Positions 26,981 through 35,072 of a stretch of DNA of 64,000 nt are shown piece by piece. Numbering within the stretch: position 1 is the first letter of the stretch; each line of letters starts with the position of its first letter. The position numbers and the translations under genes were made by a program. Source of the stretch: G963923945 sp965199175 (lineage in GTDB: Bacteria > Pseudomonadota > Alphaproteobacteria > G963923945). The notes beneath the pieces were generated by a model. The model did not search any database, was not told the origin of the DNA, and was given only the letters and a program-made list of their open reading frames with translations. Where the stretch lies: positions 2,005,868-2,069,867 of the forward strand of contig OZ240684.1 in assembly GCA_965199175.1 (NCBI GenBank), read 5' to 3'.

Positions 26981-27256
26981 ATGCCTGAGAAGACTTCCTC
27001 TCCTTTCCCGTCCTCTTCTGAGCGCAAAAAAGCCGCTCTATGTCCTTTATGCGGCCAGGACCGGGTTGAAAAATGGCGGCCTTTTTGTTCTCCGAAGTGC
27101 CGGGATCTTGATCTGTTTCGATGGTTGAACGGCAGATACGTCATCTCAAGTCACCTGGAATCATCATCATCGGAGCATCAGGAGAATGATCAACCCTCTG
27201 AGGAGCTGAGGCAAGATCAGATGGCCCATCTGACAACTCATGAAACCAATGAATGA
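26981..27256 (+). CDS. yacG: DNA gyrase inhibitor YacG (zinc-binding)
   Basis: A 91-residue protein with the CX2C-X15-CX3C zinc ribbon (CPLCG...PFCSPKCRDLDLFRWLNGRYVI) of YacG. E. coli YacG binds GyrB and blocks DNA binding. The C-terminal 35 residues are acidic and non-conserved. It is the last gene of the infA-maf-yacG run. Confidence 0.92.
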   Translation: MPEKTSSPFPSSSERKKAALCPLCGQDRVEKWRPFCSPKCRDLDLFRWLNGRYVISSHLESSSSEHQENDQPSEELRQDQMAHLTTHETNE

Positions 27257-27371
27257 TATGATGTATCATCCGATCTGAGAGTGCTATCCCGGGAACCGGT
27301 GTATCTCAGTAGACATGAGAAAGTTTTTTGCCTATAAGCGGCGGCGGCTTTGATGCTTCAGGGCCAGTTTT

Positions 27372-27447
27372 GCCCAGGTAGCTCAGTTGGTAGAGCGAGG
27401 GACTGAAAATCCCTGCGTCGGTGGTTCAATTCCGCCCCTGGGCACCA
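27372..27447 (+). tRNA. tRNA-Phe (anticodon GAA)
   Basis: Cloverleaf on the plus strand: acceptor GCCCAGG/CCTGGGC, D arm GCTCAGTTGGTAGAGC, anticodon stem AGGGA/TCCCT around loop CTGAAAA (anticodon GAA) and T arm loop TTCAATT, with CCA encoded at 27445-27447. It lies 200 bp from the old end of the CRISPR array. GGAGAA...TTCTCC at about 27471-27490 is an inverted repeat without a T tract. Confidence 0.97.
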
Positions 27448-27647
27448 CCAGCCCCAGCAGATACGTTATGGAGAAAAAGAACCTTCTCCGGATTTGTAAG
27501 ATTATTCCAGTTGCACTGGTTTTGTAGAAATTAAGTACGCTGCATAAGGGGCAAGGGCTTTTGGATGGGTCTCGGGTGCTTTGCTATCACACGTCAACCC
27601 TGAAGTACTATTCAATTCATGCCGGGCTTTTATACATTAAGCGATTG

Positions 27648-29658
27648 GCTGTGATCGGTCCACAATTTCGATATAGTCCGATCTTTTCAAGCTGCCGCTT
27701 TGCTAAGGCCAATGTTGCGGTCGGTCCACAATTTCTATATAGTCCGATCCGATACGATTGATTACGCCTCAAAGTCTCGGTTGCGGTCGGTCCACAATTT
27801 CGATATAGTCCGATCTTTTTTAAGGCCGTGAGAATATATTATCTTGTTGCGGTCGGTCCACAATTTCGATATAGTCCGATCTTTAATGGAACGCTCTCTA
27901 TTACGTTTTTCGTTGCGGTCGGTCCACAATTTCGATATAGTCCGATCTCAATCTCATTTATCATCAACTCAATTCTCGTTGCGGTCGGTCCACAATTTCG
28001 ATATAGTCCGATCGCTTTGAGTTGATTGTTGATTGGAAAATTCGTTGCGGTCGGTCCACAATTTCGATATAGTCCGATCGGTGAGCGGGTCAGGCCGATT
28101 GATCCTCAAGTTGCGGTCGGTCCACAATTTCGATATAGTCCGATCGTCTGCACTCGCCGAATGCTCCCGGATTGAGTTGCGGTCGGTCCACAATTTCGAT
28201 ATAGTCCGATCTATGCGATTGGTTTTTCGTGGCGCGATATCGTTGCGGTCGGTCCACAATTTCGATATAGTCCGATCATTGGCGTGAGATTCATGACATG
28301 AGCGTTGGTTGCGGTCGGTCCACAATTTCGATATAGTCCGATCCAGAACTGAATGACAAATTGGCGGTTTTGGTTGCGGTCGGTCCACAATTTCGATATA
28401 GTCCGATCGAACTGTTTGATTTGGCGGTGATCGAAATGGTTGCGGTCGGTCCACAATTTCGATATAGTCCGATCGACACTGCAACGCGTTGAATGTGCAG
28501 GCTGGTTGCGGTCGGTCCACAATTTCGATATAGTCCGATCCTTGCGTCTTTTAAATAGATATATACTACCGGTTGCGGTCGGTCCACAATTTCGATATAG
28601 TCCGATCTGCCAAAGGCGGACACCCGCCCCCGTCAGAGTTGCGGTCGGTCCACAATTTCGATATAGTCCGATCATTTTTCTGCCCAATACGGCGTTGTAA
28701 TGTGTTGCGGTCGGTCCACAATTTCGATATAGTCCGATCCCTTCTTCCCAACAACCCGCCATTCTGACCGTTGCGGTCGGTCCACAATTTCGATATAGTC
28801 CGATCAACAGCCGATGATTGAAATGACCCGTGATGTTGCGGTCGGTCCACAATTTCGATATAGTCCGATCTGATCGGCGTAAGTGTTCACTCGATAAATT
28901 GTTGCGGTCGGTCCACAATTTCGATATAGTCCGACCGACCTTGAACTGTTTGATCTTGCGATTATGTTGCGGTCGGTCCACAATTTCGATATAGTCCGAT
29001 CCGCACGGTGGCCGATTGGCTGGCTGCATGGGTTGCGGTCGGTCCACAATTTCGATATAGTCCGATCAAACACAAGGCAATCACCGCATAAATAAGAGTT
29101 GCGGTCGGTCCACAATTTCGATATAGTCCGATCAAGCGGGGCGGGCTGGAGACGGTCACTTTGGTTGCGGTCGGTCCACAATTTCGATATAGTCCGATCC
29201 CTATCGGGCGGTATTGGCGCGGGAGACCGTTGCGGTCGGTCCACAATTTCGATATAGTCCGATCGGATTTACCGGCCATAATGTGGCCGAACGGGTTGCG
29301 GTCGGTCCACAATTTCGATATAGTCCGATCTACATCGCTGTTTTTGAAAGCATTTTACCTGTTGCGGTCGGTCCACAATTTCGATATAGTCCGATCGCGA
29401 CGGCCTGCTCTTCATCACTCAAAGCGTTGCGGTCGGTCCACAATTTCGATATAGTCCGATCTTGCTGGGGTTTTGGGCATTTTGACCAGTAGTTGCGGTC
29501 GGTCCACAATTTCGATATAGTCCGATCATAACGCTCGGCAATGACCGTGTGATGTGGTTGCGGTCGGTCCACAATTTCGATATAGTCCGATCTCAAAGCG
29601 CGGGATGCCGCCGCCTTAACCAGTTGCGGTCGGTCCACAATTTCGATATAGTCCGATC
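27648..29658 (+). CRISPR. CRISPR array, 31 repeats of 36 bp and 30 spacers
   Basis: Repeats start at 27648 and recur every 65-67 bp, the last at 29623. Spacers are 29-31 bp. The repeat begins GTTGCGGTCGGTCCACA and ends ATATAGTCCGATC, the alphaproteobacterial GTTGCGG type II-C style. The first copy (27648) has three changes in its 5' part, the second (27714) one change, and the copy at 28901 one change near its end. All others look identical. The decayed copies lie at the end far from cas2, so the cas2-side end is the growing one. Pairing with the tracrRNA at 35077-35103 shows that crRNAs are read from the plus strand, opposite to the cas genes. Confidence 0.99.
27780..27815 (+). promoter_or_regulatory. 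Promoter-like signal inside each CRISPR repeat (shown for one repeat)
   Basis: Repeat positions 2-7 are TTGCGG and positions 25-30 are TATAGT, with exactly 17 bp between. In this copy they lie at 27781-27786 and 27804-27809. TATAGT matches the sigma-70 -10 consensus at five of six positions. Transcription would start at the first bases of the following spacer and run in the crRNA direction. The same arrangement (a promoter in each repeat) is known in the Neisseria meningitidis and Campylobacter jejuni II-C systems. The -10 is kept in the degenerate first two repeats. Confidence 0.55.
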
Positions 29659-29671
29659 CAAAATCTTATAA

Positions 29672-29695
29672 CCCCCTGGAAACAGGGGGTTTTTT
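29672..29695 (+). terminator. Intrinsic terminator at the end of the CRISPR array
   Basis: CCCCCTG/CAGGGGG stem with GAAA loop followed by six T residues, 13 bp after the last repeat. It acts on plus-strand transcripts. The only plus-strand transcription expected here is the array itself, so this supports the crRNA orientation. Confidence 0.9.
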
Positions 29696-29730
29696 CTTGG
29701 TTTGATGAGTCATCAACCGGGGCATTTTGA

Positions 29731-30081
29731 TCAAAAAAGTGAAAATTGGTCAGGGTTGGTGCGTGATTTTTGGCGCTTGGTTCCACGAAAACTGACGATT
29801 GCTTCGTATTGTTTATCGGTTAAATACAGAATATCGACTTTTCCTCTCTCCGGGGTTGCACCGGCAATCCTTCGGGTCAGGGTCTCGGTGTGTTGTTTAC
29901 CGGAACAACAGCGCATATAAACAGAGAGTTGAGCCCTTTCAAACCCCTGATCAAGCAAAAAATTACGGAACTGAGTGGCGGCATAGCGTTCCGCCTTGGT
30001 TGCGACCGGCAGATCAAACATGACGGTCATCCACATCAGGCGGTACCCACTGAGAATGACTTGATGCTGGCGTGCGGCCAT
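29731..30081 (-). CDS. cas2: CRISPR-associated endonuclease Cas2 (type II-C)
   Basis: Small ferredoxin-fold protein that forms the Cas1-Cas2 integrase used in spacer acquisition. It has 116 residues. YRLMWMTVMFDLPVATKAERYAATQFRNFLLDQGF is the typical type II-C N-terminus (Asp in MFDLPV), and the C-terminus KSRTNPDQFSLF also fits this group. The ATG overlaps the cas1 stop (TGATG), so the two are coupled. The family often starts nearer SGYR, so the first eight residues may not all be native. It lies 72 bp from the last repeat. Confidence 0.96.
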   Translation of the reverse strand: MAARQHQVILSGYRLMWMTVMFDLPVATKAERYAATQFRNFLLDQGFERAQLSVYMRCCSGKQHTETLTRRIAGATPERGKVDILYLTDKQYEAIVSFRGTKRQKSRTNPDQFSLF

Positions 30082-31007
30082 CAGACGGTTAGCTGACCGC
30101 TGACCGCTTTTCCCAGAGCCAAAGGCAGAGGACGGGGAAGATCAAGATCGCGCCGCTCACTGAGGAAAACTTGCGCCAAAGAAGTTGCCAGGCGGTGCAT
30201 ACAGAGATGGGCAGGTGAAACTCCGTCCTGGCTTTCCATATCCAGATAGGCGACCCGGGCCAGGAGCGGTTTGGTCTGGGTATTGACCTCCGGCGTTTTG
30301 GTTTTAATCAGGCCCAGAATGACGGCATCGGCCAGGGGACGAAATGGTTCAACCAGATCATCCACCAGCCTCATCGGATTACTGCCGCTACGGTGATGGA
30401 GGCCACGGCTGGGATGTAACCCTGCGGCAACGACTGCCCGGGCAGTGGCTGCCCGCAACACGGTGTAGCTGTAATTCAGCATGGCGTTTACTCCATCGGC
30501 GGAGCGATCACGCCGAAAATCAGAGCCAAAAGCCAAAGGCCAGTAGCGGCGGGCAGCCTGAGCCTCAATGTTACGGGGATCACCGGCCCGCACCTGGGCA
30601 ACCAAAGCCGCAACCGGGTTGGATTTGCGGCCAAGCGCAGTCAACACAGCAGCTTGATTGGCGATTTTGGCCCGGACTATCCCTCGCCACAAACGCTGAC
30701 AGAGCAATTTACGGGCGGATAGCTGGGCCTCCATACGGGCGGCCTGGACATGATGCCCATCAAGCCCTAGCAGATAGGCTGCCGGGCGGTGATTGGAGCC
30801 ACACAGGACAAAGGCAATCCCGCGTTCAGCCAGGGCGGTCAGTAGATTGGCACTGGTGGTGAGTCCGTGACCATTGACAATGACAGCCGTGATATCGTCA
30901 AGAGGGACCCGGCCCACCAAATCATCGCCAGAGCGTATTTCCAGAAAACCCCGCTTCAGTGCCAGATGGCGATTATCGGTGGCAATTTCAACAATACGGC
31001 CCAACAT
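30081..31007 (-). CDS. cas1: CRISPR-associated integrase Cas1 (type II)
   Basis: Metal-dependent integrase that inserts new spacers with Cas2. It has 308 residues. The beta-rich N-terminus (VEIATDNRHLALKRGFLEI, DDITAVIVNGHGLT) is followed by the helical catalytic domain. Likely catalytic residues are Glu in IEAQAARRYW (about 145), His in GLHHRSG (about 204) and Glu in DLVEPFRPL (about 220), spacings typical of type II Cas1. It is separated from cas9 by 618 bp that contain a candidate small RNA; no cas4 or csn2 gene is present, which fits subtype II-C. Confidence 0.98.
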   Translation of the reverse strand: MLGRIVEIATDNRHLALKRGFLEIRSGDDLVGRVPLDDITAVIVNGHGLTTSANLLTALAERGIAFVLCGSNHRPAAYLLGLDGHHVQAARMEAQLSARKLLCQRLWRGIVRAKIANQAAVLTALGRKSNPVAALVAQVRAGDPRNIEAQAARRYWPLAFGSDFRRDRSADGVNAMLNYSYTVLRAATARAVVAAGLHPSRGLHHRSGSNPMRLVDDLVEPFRPLADAVILGLIKTKTPEVNTQTKPLLARVAYLDMESQDGVSPAHLCMHRLATSLAQVFLSERRDLDLPRPLPLALGKAVSGQLTV

Positions 31008-31482
31008 GGCATCCCCCCTTTGAGAATTTTTCCGTTCTTGGAATAATCAATCAGATCATCATAAGGGTGACCAATCATCATTGACTAAATTTAACGCGAT
31101 GACCCGTGACCGGAAAGCCTCTGTTGTGGTTGGGCTGTTATTTGAGCACTCCAAAGGCGGGAAAAAACTAATGGGTTTGGAAAACTCAGGTGGAAATATA
31201 AAGCCTTAACTATATTTTAATTTTTCGATTTTATCCTCTCTACATTTTTATCCTCTCTACATATAGCCTTCTTCACCTCGAATTTTCTTAATACGTTCGA
31301 AAGGTTGAAAGTGTCTTCAGACTCACTATATGCAGGTAACATACAATTGCAATTCTTTACTAAATAAAGGATATAACAATGAATTCACTATTAATGCTTG
31401 CTGTCGACCCAACGGTATTCATACTCATTTTGATTTTATCCAAATTTTTACGGGAATTTTGTGTTAGTAATAATATCGGTAA
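31008..31482. other. AT-rich cas1-cas9 intergenic region
   Basis: Holds the probable cas1-cas2 promoter (leftward) and the candidate promoter of the small RNA at 31483. TTTTATCCTCTCTACAT occurs twice in tandem (31230-31263). A plus-strand frame starts at an ATG at 31379 behind AAAGGAT; its first 25 residues are strongly hydrophobic, but it runs through the RNA element and its terminator. Base use is clearly more AT-rich than in the flanking cas genes. Confidence 0.5.
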
Positions 31483-31598
31483 TAACGTTGAATACAGAGC
31501 TTTCTTCGAGATGAAGTGGGCTAATGTAATTGCGGTCGGTCCACATTCCGATTTTTCTGATCGCTCCCCCCGGATCAATCATCCGGGGGGATTTTTTT
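31483..31598 (+). ncRNA. Candidate crRNA-like RNA with a solitary degenerate CRISPR repeat
   Basis: A single repeat-like segment lies at 31529-31563 in the same orientation as the array repeats. Positions 2-17 are identical to the repeat (TTGCGGTCGGTCCACA); the rest is diverged, with TTCCGAT where the array has TTTCGAT. Because the tracrRNA reads ATCGGAA here, the solitary copy pairs by Watson-Crick where array repeats give a G-U pair. A 10-bp terminator hairpin follows at once. Upstream, TTTACG (31447-31452) and TAATAT (31471-31476), 18 bp apart, could be the promoter. A hairpin AGCTTTCTTC/GAAGTGGGCT (31498-31522) occupies the would-be guide. Boundaries are inferred. Confidence 0.55.
31566..31598 (+). 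terminator. Intrinsic terminator after the solitary repeat
   Basis: Ten-bp stem CCCCCCGGAT/ATCCGGGGGG with loop CAATC, then A and seven T residues. It acts only on plus-strand transcripts (the minus strand has no T tract after the stem). No plus-strand protein gene ends here, so it points to a small plus-strand RNA. Confidence 0.88.
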
Positions 31599-31625
31599 GC
31601 TGTATTTTACTGTATTTTTTCCGTC

Positions 31626-34600
31626 TCACTCATCGCGGTTCGGCAGGCATTCATGGACACCCCCCAACAGATCAACCGTCACCTTGCGGGCCCGACGTTT
31701 TTTGAGTTTGGACATGGCAGGATTATTCCAACTGAAACTGTCCTGCGGATCCGCATTGCGTTTTTGCAAGGAGCCGCCTTCATAATGGGGAGCTAAAAAC
31801 AGGTTATTCTTTGAAACACCCAGCTTAACAACCCGGTAAATCTGACGCTGGCCATCGGTATCATCCAGTTCAATCAGATCCTCTTTATGGACCCGCATGA
31901 TCAGGCGGTTTTGGGGGTCAGCCTGCCAGGATGCGGGTGGGGGTGGTTGCTGGTTGGCATCAAAGATACTCATAGCCTCGCAATGCCATTTCCCGGCTGC
32001 ATCGGTATAGATATCCATATGGTGATATTTGCCGGTTAAAACAGCCTTGCTGTGGGGACTACCATGTCGAATTTTGTTATTTTGAATTGTACCATGCCGG
32101 ATTTCTAAGTAGCTTTTGTCGACCTTTAACACCCGTACCCGCCGGATGCCGGTTGTTTTTGAAAAATCCGCCAGGGCTTGTTGACGCTCTTTACCGCTTA
32201 GGCCAAAAACGGCCTCTTTCAGATTGGCCCGTATGCGATCATCCCGGACCAAATCAATCTCGTCACCATCCTTCTTATTAAGTTTTAATTCTCTGACAAA
32301 TTTACGTCGCACCAACGGTGCATCCGGGCGGTGTTCGTTTTCCGGGTGGCGGATTAACCCGTAAGCGGTTTCCTCATGCAGGCGGCCCTGCCTGGCATGT
32401 TCCGGCTTATGGGAGACAACAATCTGGCGCACTGCCTGGATGATATCCTGGCGAAAGCCTTCCCAGGGTCGGGGAAAATTGCGCAACAGACGCTCGGGAT
32501 CTTCAACTGCCTGTTGCCCGGCCTTCTCCGAAACGCTGTTGAGGAAGCCACGTTCGGTAATGCCGATAACTGCCGCATCAATGGCGTGATGGCGGTGGTC
32601 ATCCCGATTTTTGAATTCTCCCCGTGAGAGAATGTCATTGAGGCCGAGTTTACCGCGCAACAAGCCGGTCAGGCGGCCCGGGGTGACCCAGATCCGATTC
32701 GGGGAGCAAATGGCGGTGAGATATGTACGGGCGAGACGGGACGCATATTTGGTATCGGTGAGTTGCCGGGCAATGAAATCATTTTCTTTATCGAATCTCT
32801 CCATTGCATCGGGAGAAAAACGCCAACGTTTGTTGCCTGGCAGGCAGGCTGCCCGCTCCTCAATCCCCGGCCAGTCGTATTTATGCCTATTGGTATGAGG
32901 GCTGTTTCCAAAAGCCTCATAAGGGGTTTTATTGGTCTTGTCCCGGTTGGCAGAACTCAGGCAGACAATGCGGTTGGCCTCCGAATCATCCAGGGTACGT
33001 TGAAACGGCAGGATATGATCCACATCAATTTTAGAACTGGGGGAAAAGAGCATCTCAAAAGAGATTTGTTCACCGGTATAGGGGCAGCGGCGATCCTTGC
33101 AATCATCAGGGTTCAGCTGTTCCCATAGCCGGAGGCGCATCAGATTACCGGGGGTGGCCTCAAGGTTCTTTTCAGCCAGCTTTTCCCGGCGGCGTTCATT
33201 GGCCTCCCGGTTCTTTGTTTGCTGAATGTCCAGGTCACGTTTTTGCTGAGCGTTGAGTTTAAGTTCCCGGGCCAGTTCCAGGATAATTTGATCCGGGGGG
33301 CCATAGACATGAATCTGGCTGTTGACCAGTTTACGTAGCTGATTGAGAATCACATGAACCGACGGATTAGCAATCCGGCCATGAAATTTTTCTTCGCCGC
33401 CGTATTTTTCCTTGAGGTCTTCCGGGTCTCCACTGCCAAAGGCAACATGACGCTCAAGGATTTTGCCATAATACGGCAGCTGGGGGAGGTTCCCGGCCTG
33501 GTCAAAATCGGAATGGGACCGGTCCAATGCCTGTTCAACTGCCTGGTTATAGGTGAGCGGGCAGGTATGACCATTCTTATCCCTGGCTGACCCGGTCTCC
33601 AGAGCCTCCAAAAGCGGCATGATCGCTTTTTCAGACAAGTTACCGGTCCCGCCTGGTAGATCGAGGGCGGCAATCGCCCGGGCTTGCTCAGGGGAGCGGC
33701 CCTGTTCGGTCACCAGCCATTCGATGACTGCATCATCGTCTTCTGCATCAAGGAGTTGTTTGACAATGGCATTTTGACGCTCAGCAGGCAGGCGGTCCCA
33801 GTCCTTGTCAAAGCAGTTTTTATGACGCAAGACTTTGGCGGTTTCATCCCCCTTGAGATTATCGCCGCGTTGGGGAACATTAAGATTGATATGGGTTCCG
33901 GCGGGTAAAGAGAGAGCCTTGCGTAAGGCCGACCAGGTGAGAGTCCCCTGGGTTAGTAACTTAGCCGCCAGGATATCGCGCTCCTCCAGGCTGATTGGGC
34001 GCCATTGGATCCCGCCATCAGAGAATTGGAGATGATTGACTTCCTGATAAATCCGTGCACGCTGAACGCAGGGCAACGCCCGGTAGGCCCGCTTTTCATC
34101 GGGGAAAAAGCTGCATCGCCCGACCTCAACTGGCTTGAGGGGTCGTTGATGCAGGATGGTTTCGCGGATAAAATCCCGGGCCTGGTCATGGAAAAGGCCG
34201 GGATTGTATTGGGCCTGGGCTTGCCAGATGGCATCGAATTCATGTTCAATCATCCAACGCAAAGGGTAAAAATCATAGGATGAATCCTTGCCCTGGCCGT
34301 GCAGGCGGGCGCGGACCCCGCCAATCAGCTGGCCACGTTCTGTATCACGGCGACGCGTACCGTCTTCATCATAGAGCTGGCTGTACAGAAAGGCCCCTAA
34401 GGTTTTGAAGCCCTTCTCTTCCATTTTTTCTGTTAATTTTTTGCCTGCCTCCTTGATTTTTCCGGCTTCTTTATCGCCGTCTTTAGTGCCTTTATCGGTT
34501 TTACGGTTGGATTTGAATCCACGCCGTTGATTGAGGTGAAAAATCGCCCGCCCGATATGATGGGGCGGGAGTTCTGTTTCCAGAGCCTGAGCCCGGATGC

Positions 34601-34910
34601 AATAAGGATCCAGGGACTCAAGGGCTTTGCGTTCCTGTTCATCTTTGGGCATCAAGCCATAATGGATCAGCGCATTCATCAGCTTGCGGCGTCTTCTGAG
34701 ATAGCGGTCACGCCGGCGTCTCTGGCCTCGGGGTTCACGGCGTTTGGTGGCCAGGGATTGTTTATCTTTGGGATCACGGCTGTCGGAAAAAACGATCACC
34801 CCCATCCCCAGGACTTTCGGTTTTTTATTTTTGGCATTGGCCCCGGAGGGGAATTCATACACCACCCAACCGATGGAGCTGGATCCGATATCGTAAGCAA
34901 AACGTAGCAT
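31626..34910 (-). CDS. cas9: CRISPR RNA-guided endonuclease Cas9 (type II-C)
   Basis: Effector nuclease of 1094 residues, a typical II-C length. RuvC-I FAYDIGSSSIGWVVYE places the first catalytic residue at Asp7. The arginine-rich bridge helix follows (REPRGQRRRRDRYLRRRRK, about residues 58-76). RuvC-II is QIILELARELK (Glu near 545). The HNH domain has KIDVDHILPFQRTLDDSEANRIV (His near 630) and NKTPYEAF. RuvC-III is DDHRHHAIDAAVIGI (His/Asp near 773). All catalytic residues are present, so it should be active. The C-terminal PAM-interacting region is not assigned. It is transcribed away from the tracrRNA and towards cas1-cas2. Confidence 0.99.
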   Translation of the reverse strand: MLRFAYDIGSSSIGWVVYEFPSGANAKNKKPKVLGMGVIVFSDSRDPKDKQSLATKRREPRGQRRRRDRYLRRRRKLMNALIHYGLMPKDEQERKALESLDPYCIRAQALETELPPHHIGRAIFHLNQRRGFKSNRKTDKGTKDGDKEAGKIKEAGKKLTEKMEEKGFKTLGAFLYSQLYDEDGTRRRDTERGQLIGGVRARLHGQGKDSSYDFYPLRWMIEHEFDAIWQAQAQYNPGLFHDQARDFIRETILHQRPLKPVEVGRCSFFPDEKRAYRALPCVQRARIYQEVNHLQFSDGGIQWRPISLEERDILAAKLLTQGTLTWSALRKALSLPAGTHINLNVPQRGDNLKGDETAKVLRHKNCFDKDWDRLPAERQNAIVKQLLDAEDDDAVIEWLVTEQGRSPEQARAIAALDLPGGTGNLSEKAIMPLLEALETGSARDKNGHTCPLTYNQAVEQALDRSHSDFDQAGNLPQLPYYGKILERHVAFGSGDPEDLKEKYGGEEKFHGRIANPSVHVILNQLRKLVNSQIHVYGPPDQIILELARELKLNAQQKRDLDIQQTKNREANERRREKLAEKNLEATPGNLMRLRLWEQLNPDDCKDRRCPYTGEQISFEMLFSPSSKIDVDHILPFQRTLDDSEANRIVCLSSANRDKTNKTPYEAFGNSPHTNRHKYDWPGIEERAACLPGNKRWRFSPDAMERFDKENDFIARQLTDTKYASRLARTYLTAICSPNRIWVTPGRLTGLLRGKLGLNDILSRGEFKNRDDHRHHAIDAAVIGITERGFLNSVSEKAGQQAVEDPERLLRNFPRPWEGFRQDIIQAVRQIVVSHKPEHARQGRLHEETAYGLIRHPENEHRPDAPLVRRKFVRELKLNKKDGDEIDLVRDDRIRANLKEAVFGLSGKERQQALADFSKTTGIRRVRVLKVDKSYLEIRHGTIQNNKIRHGSPHSKAVLTGKYHHMDIYTDAAGKWHCEAMSIFDANQQPPPPASWQADPQNRLIMRVHKEDLIELDDTDGQRQIYRVVKLGVSKNNLFLAPHYEGGSLQKRNADPQDSFSWNNPAMSKLKKRRARKVTVDLLGGVHECLPNRDE

Positions 34911-35036
34911 TCTTGCCCCTTTCCCAAAAAATTCTTAACAATCTATCCGGTTTTAACTCAATGTTCCTTAAAATTGAAATTGAGAAATATACTACCACCA
35001 ATGATGGTAACAATCACGGGCGGAAAAATACTGTCC

Positions 35037-35066
35037 TTGACGTTCTCTAAAAGATATGGTTATGTC
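35037..35066 (+). promoter_or_regulatory. Promoter of the tracrRNA
   Basis: TTGACG (35037-35042, five of six to the -35 consensus) and TATGTC (35061-35066, weak -10) are 18 bp apart. The expected start, about 35073, falls just before the anti-repeat at 35077. Divergent from cas9. Confidence 0.6.
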
Positions 35067-35072
35067 AAATCC

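Noticed and set aside
27561..29640. Many open frames of 60-280 codons on both strands across the repeat region
   Set aside because: They are read-through of the 36-bp CRISPR repeats (recurrent SDYIEIVDRPQ, DRTISKLWTDRN and VAVGPQFRYSPI peptides), not genes.
29672..29695. Array-end hairpin as a terminator for cas2
   Set aside because: The T tract is on the plus strand only; after the stem the minus strand reads TTATAAG, so it is not an efficient terminator for the cas operon.
31529..31563. Solitary repeat first taken as the tracrRNA anti-repeat
   Set aside because: Read as a minus-strand anti-repeat it has no nexus or terminator after it; the real tracrRNA with all parts is at 35073-35164, so this copy is repeat-sense.
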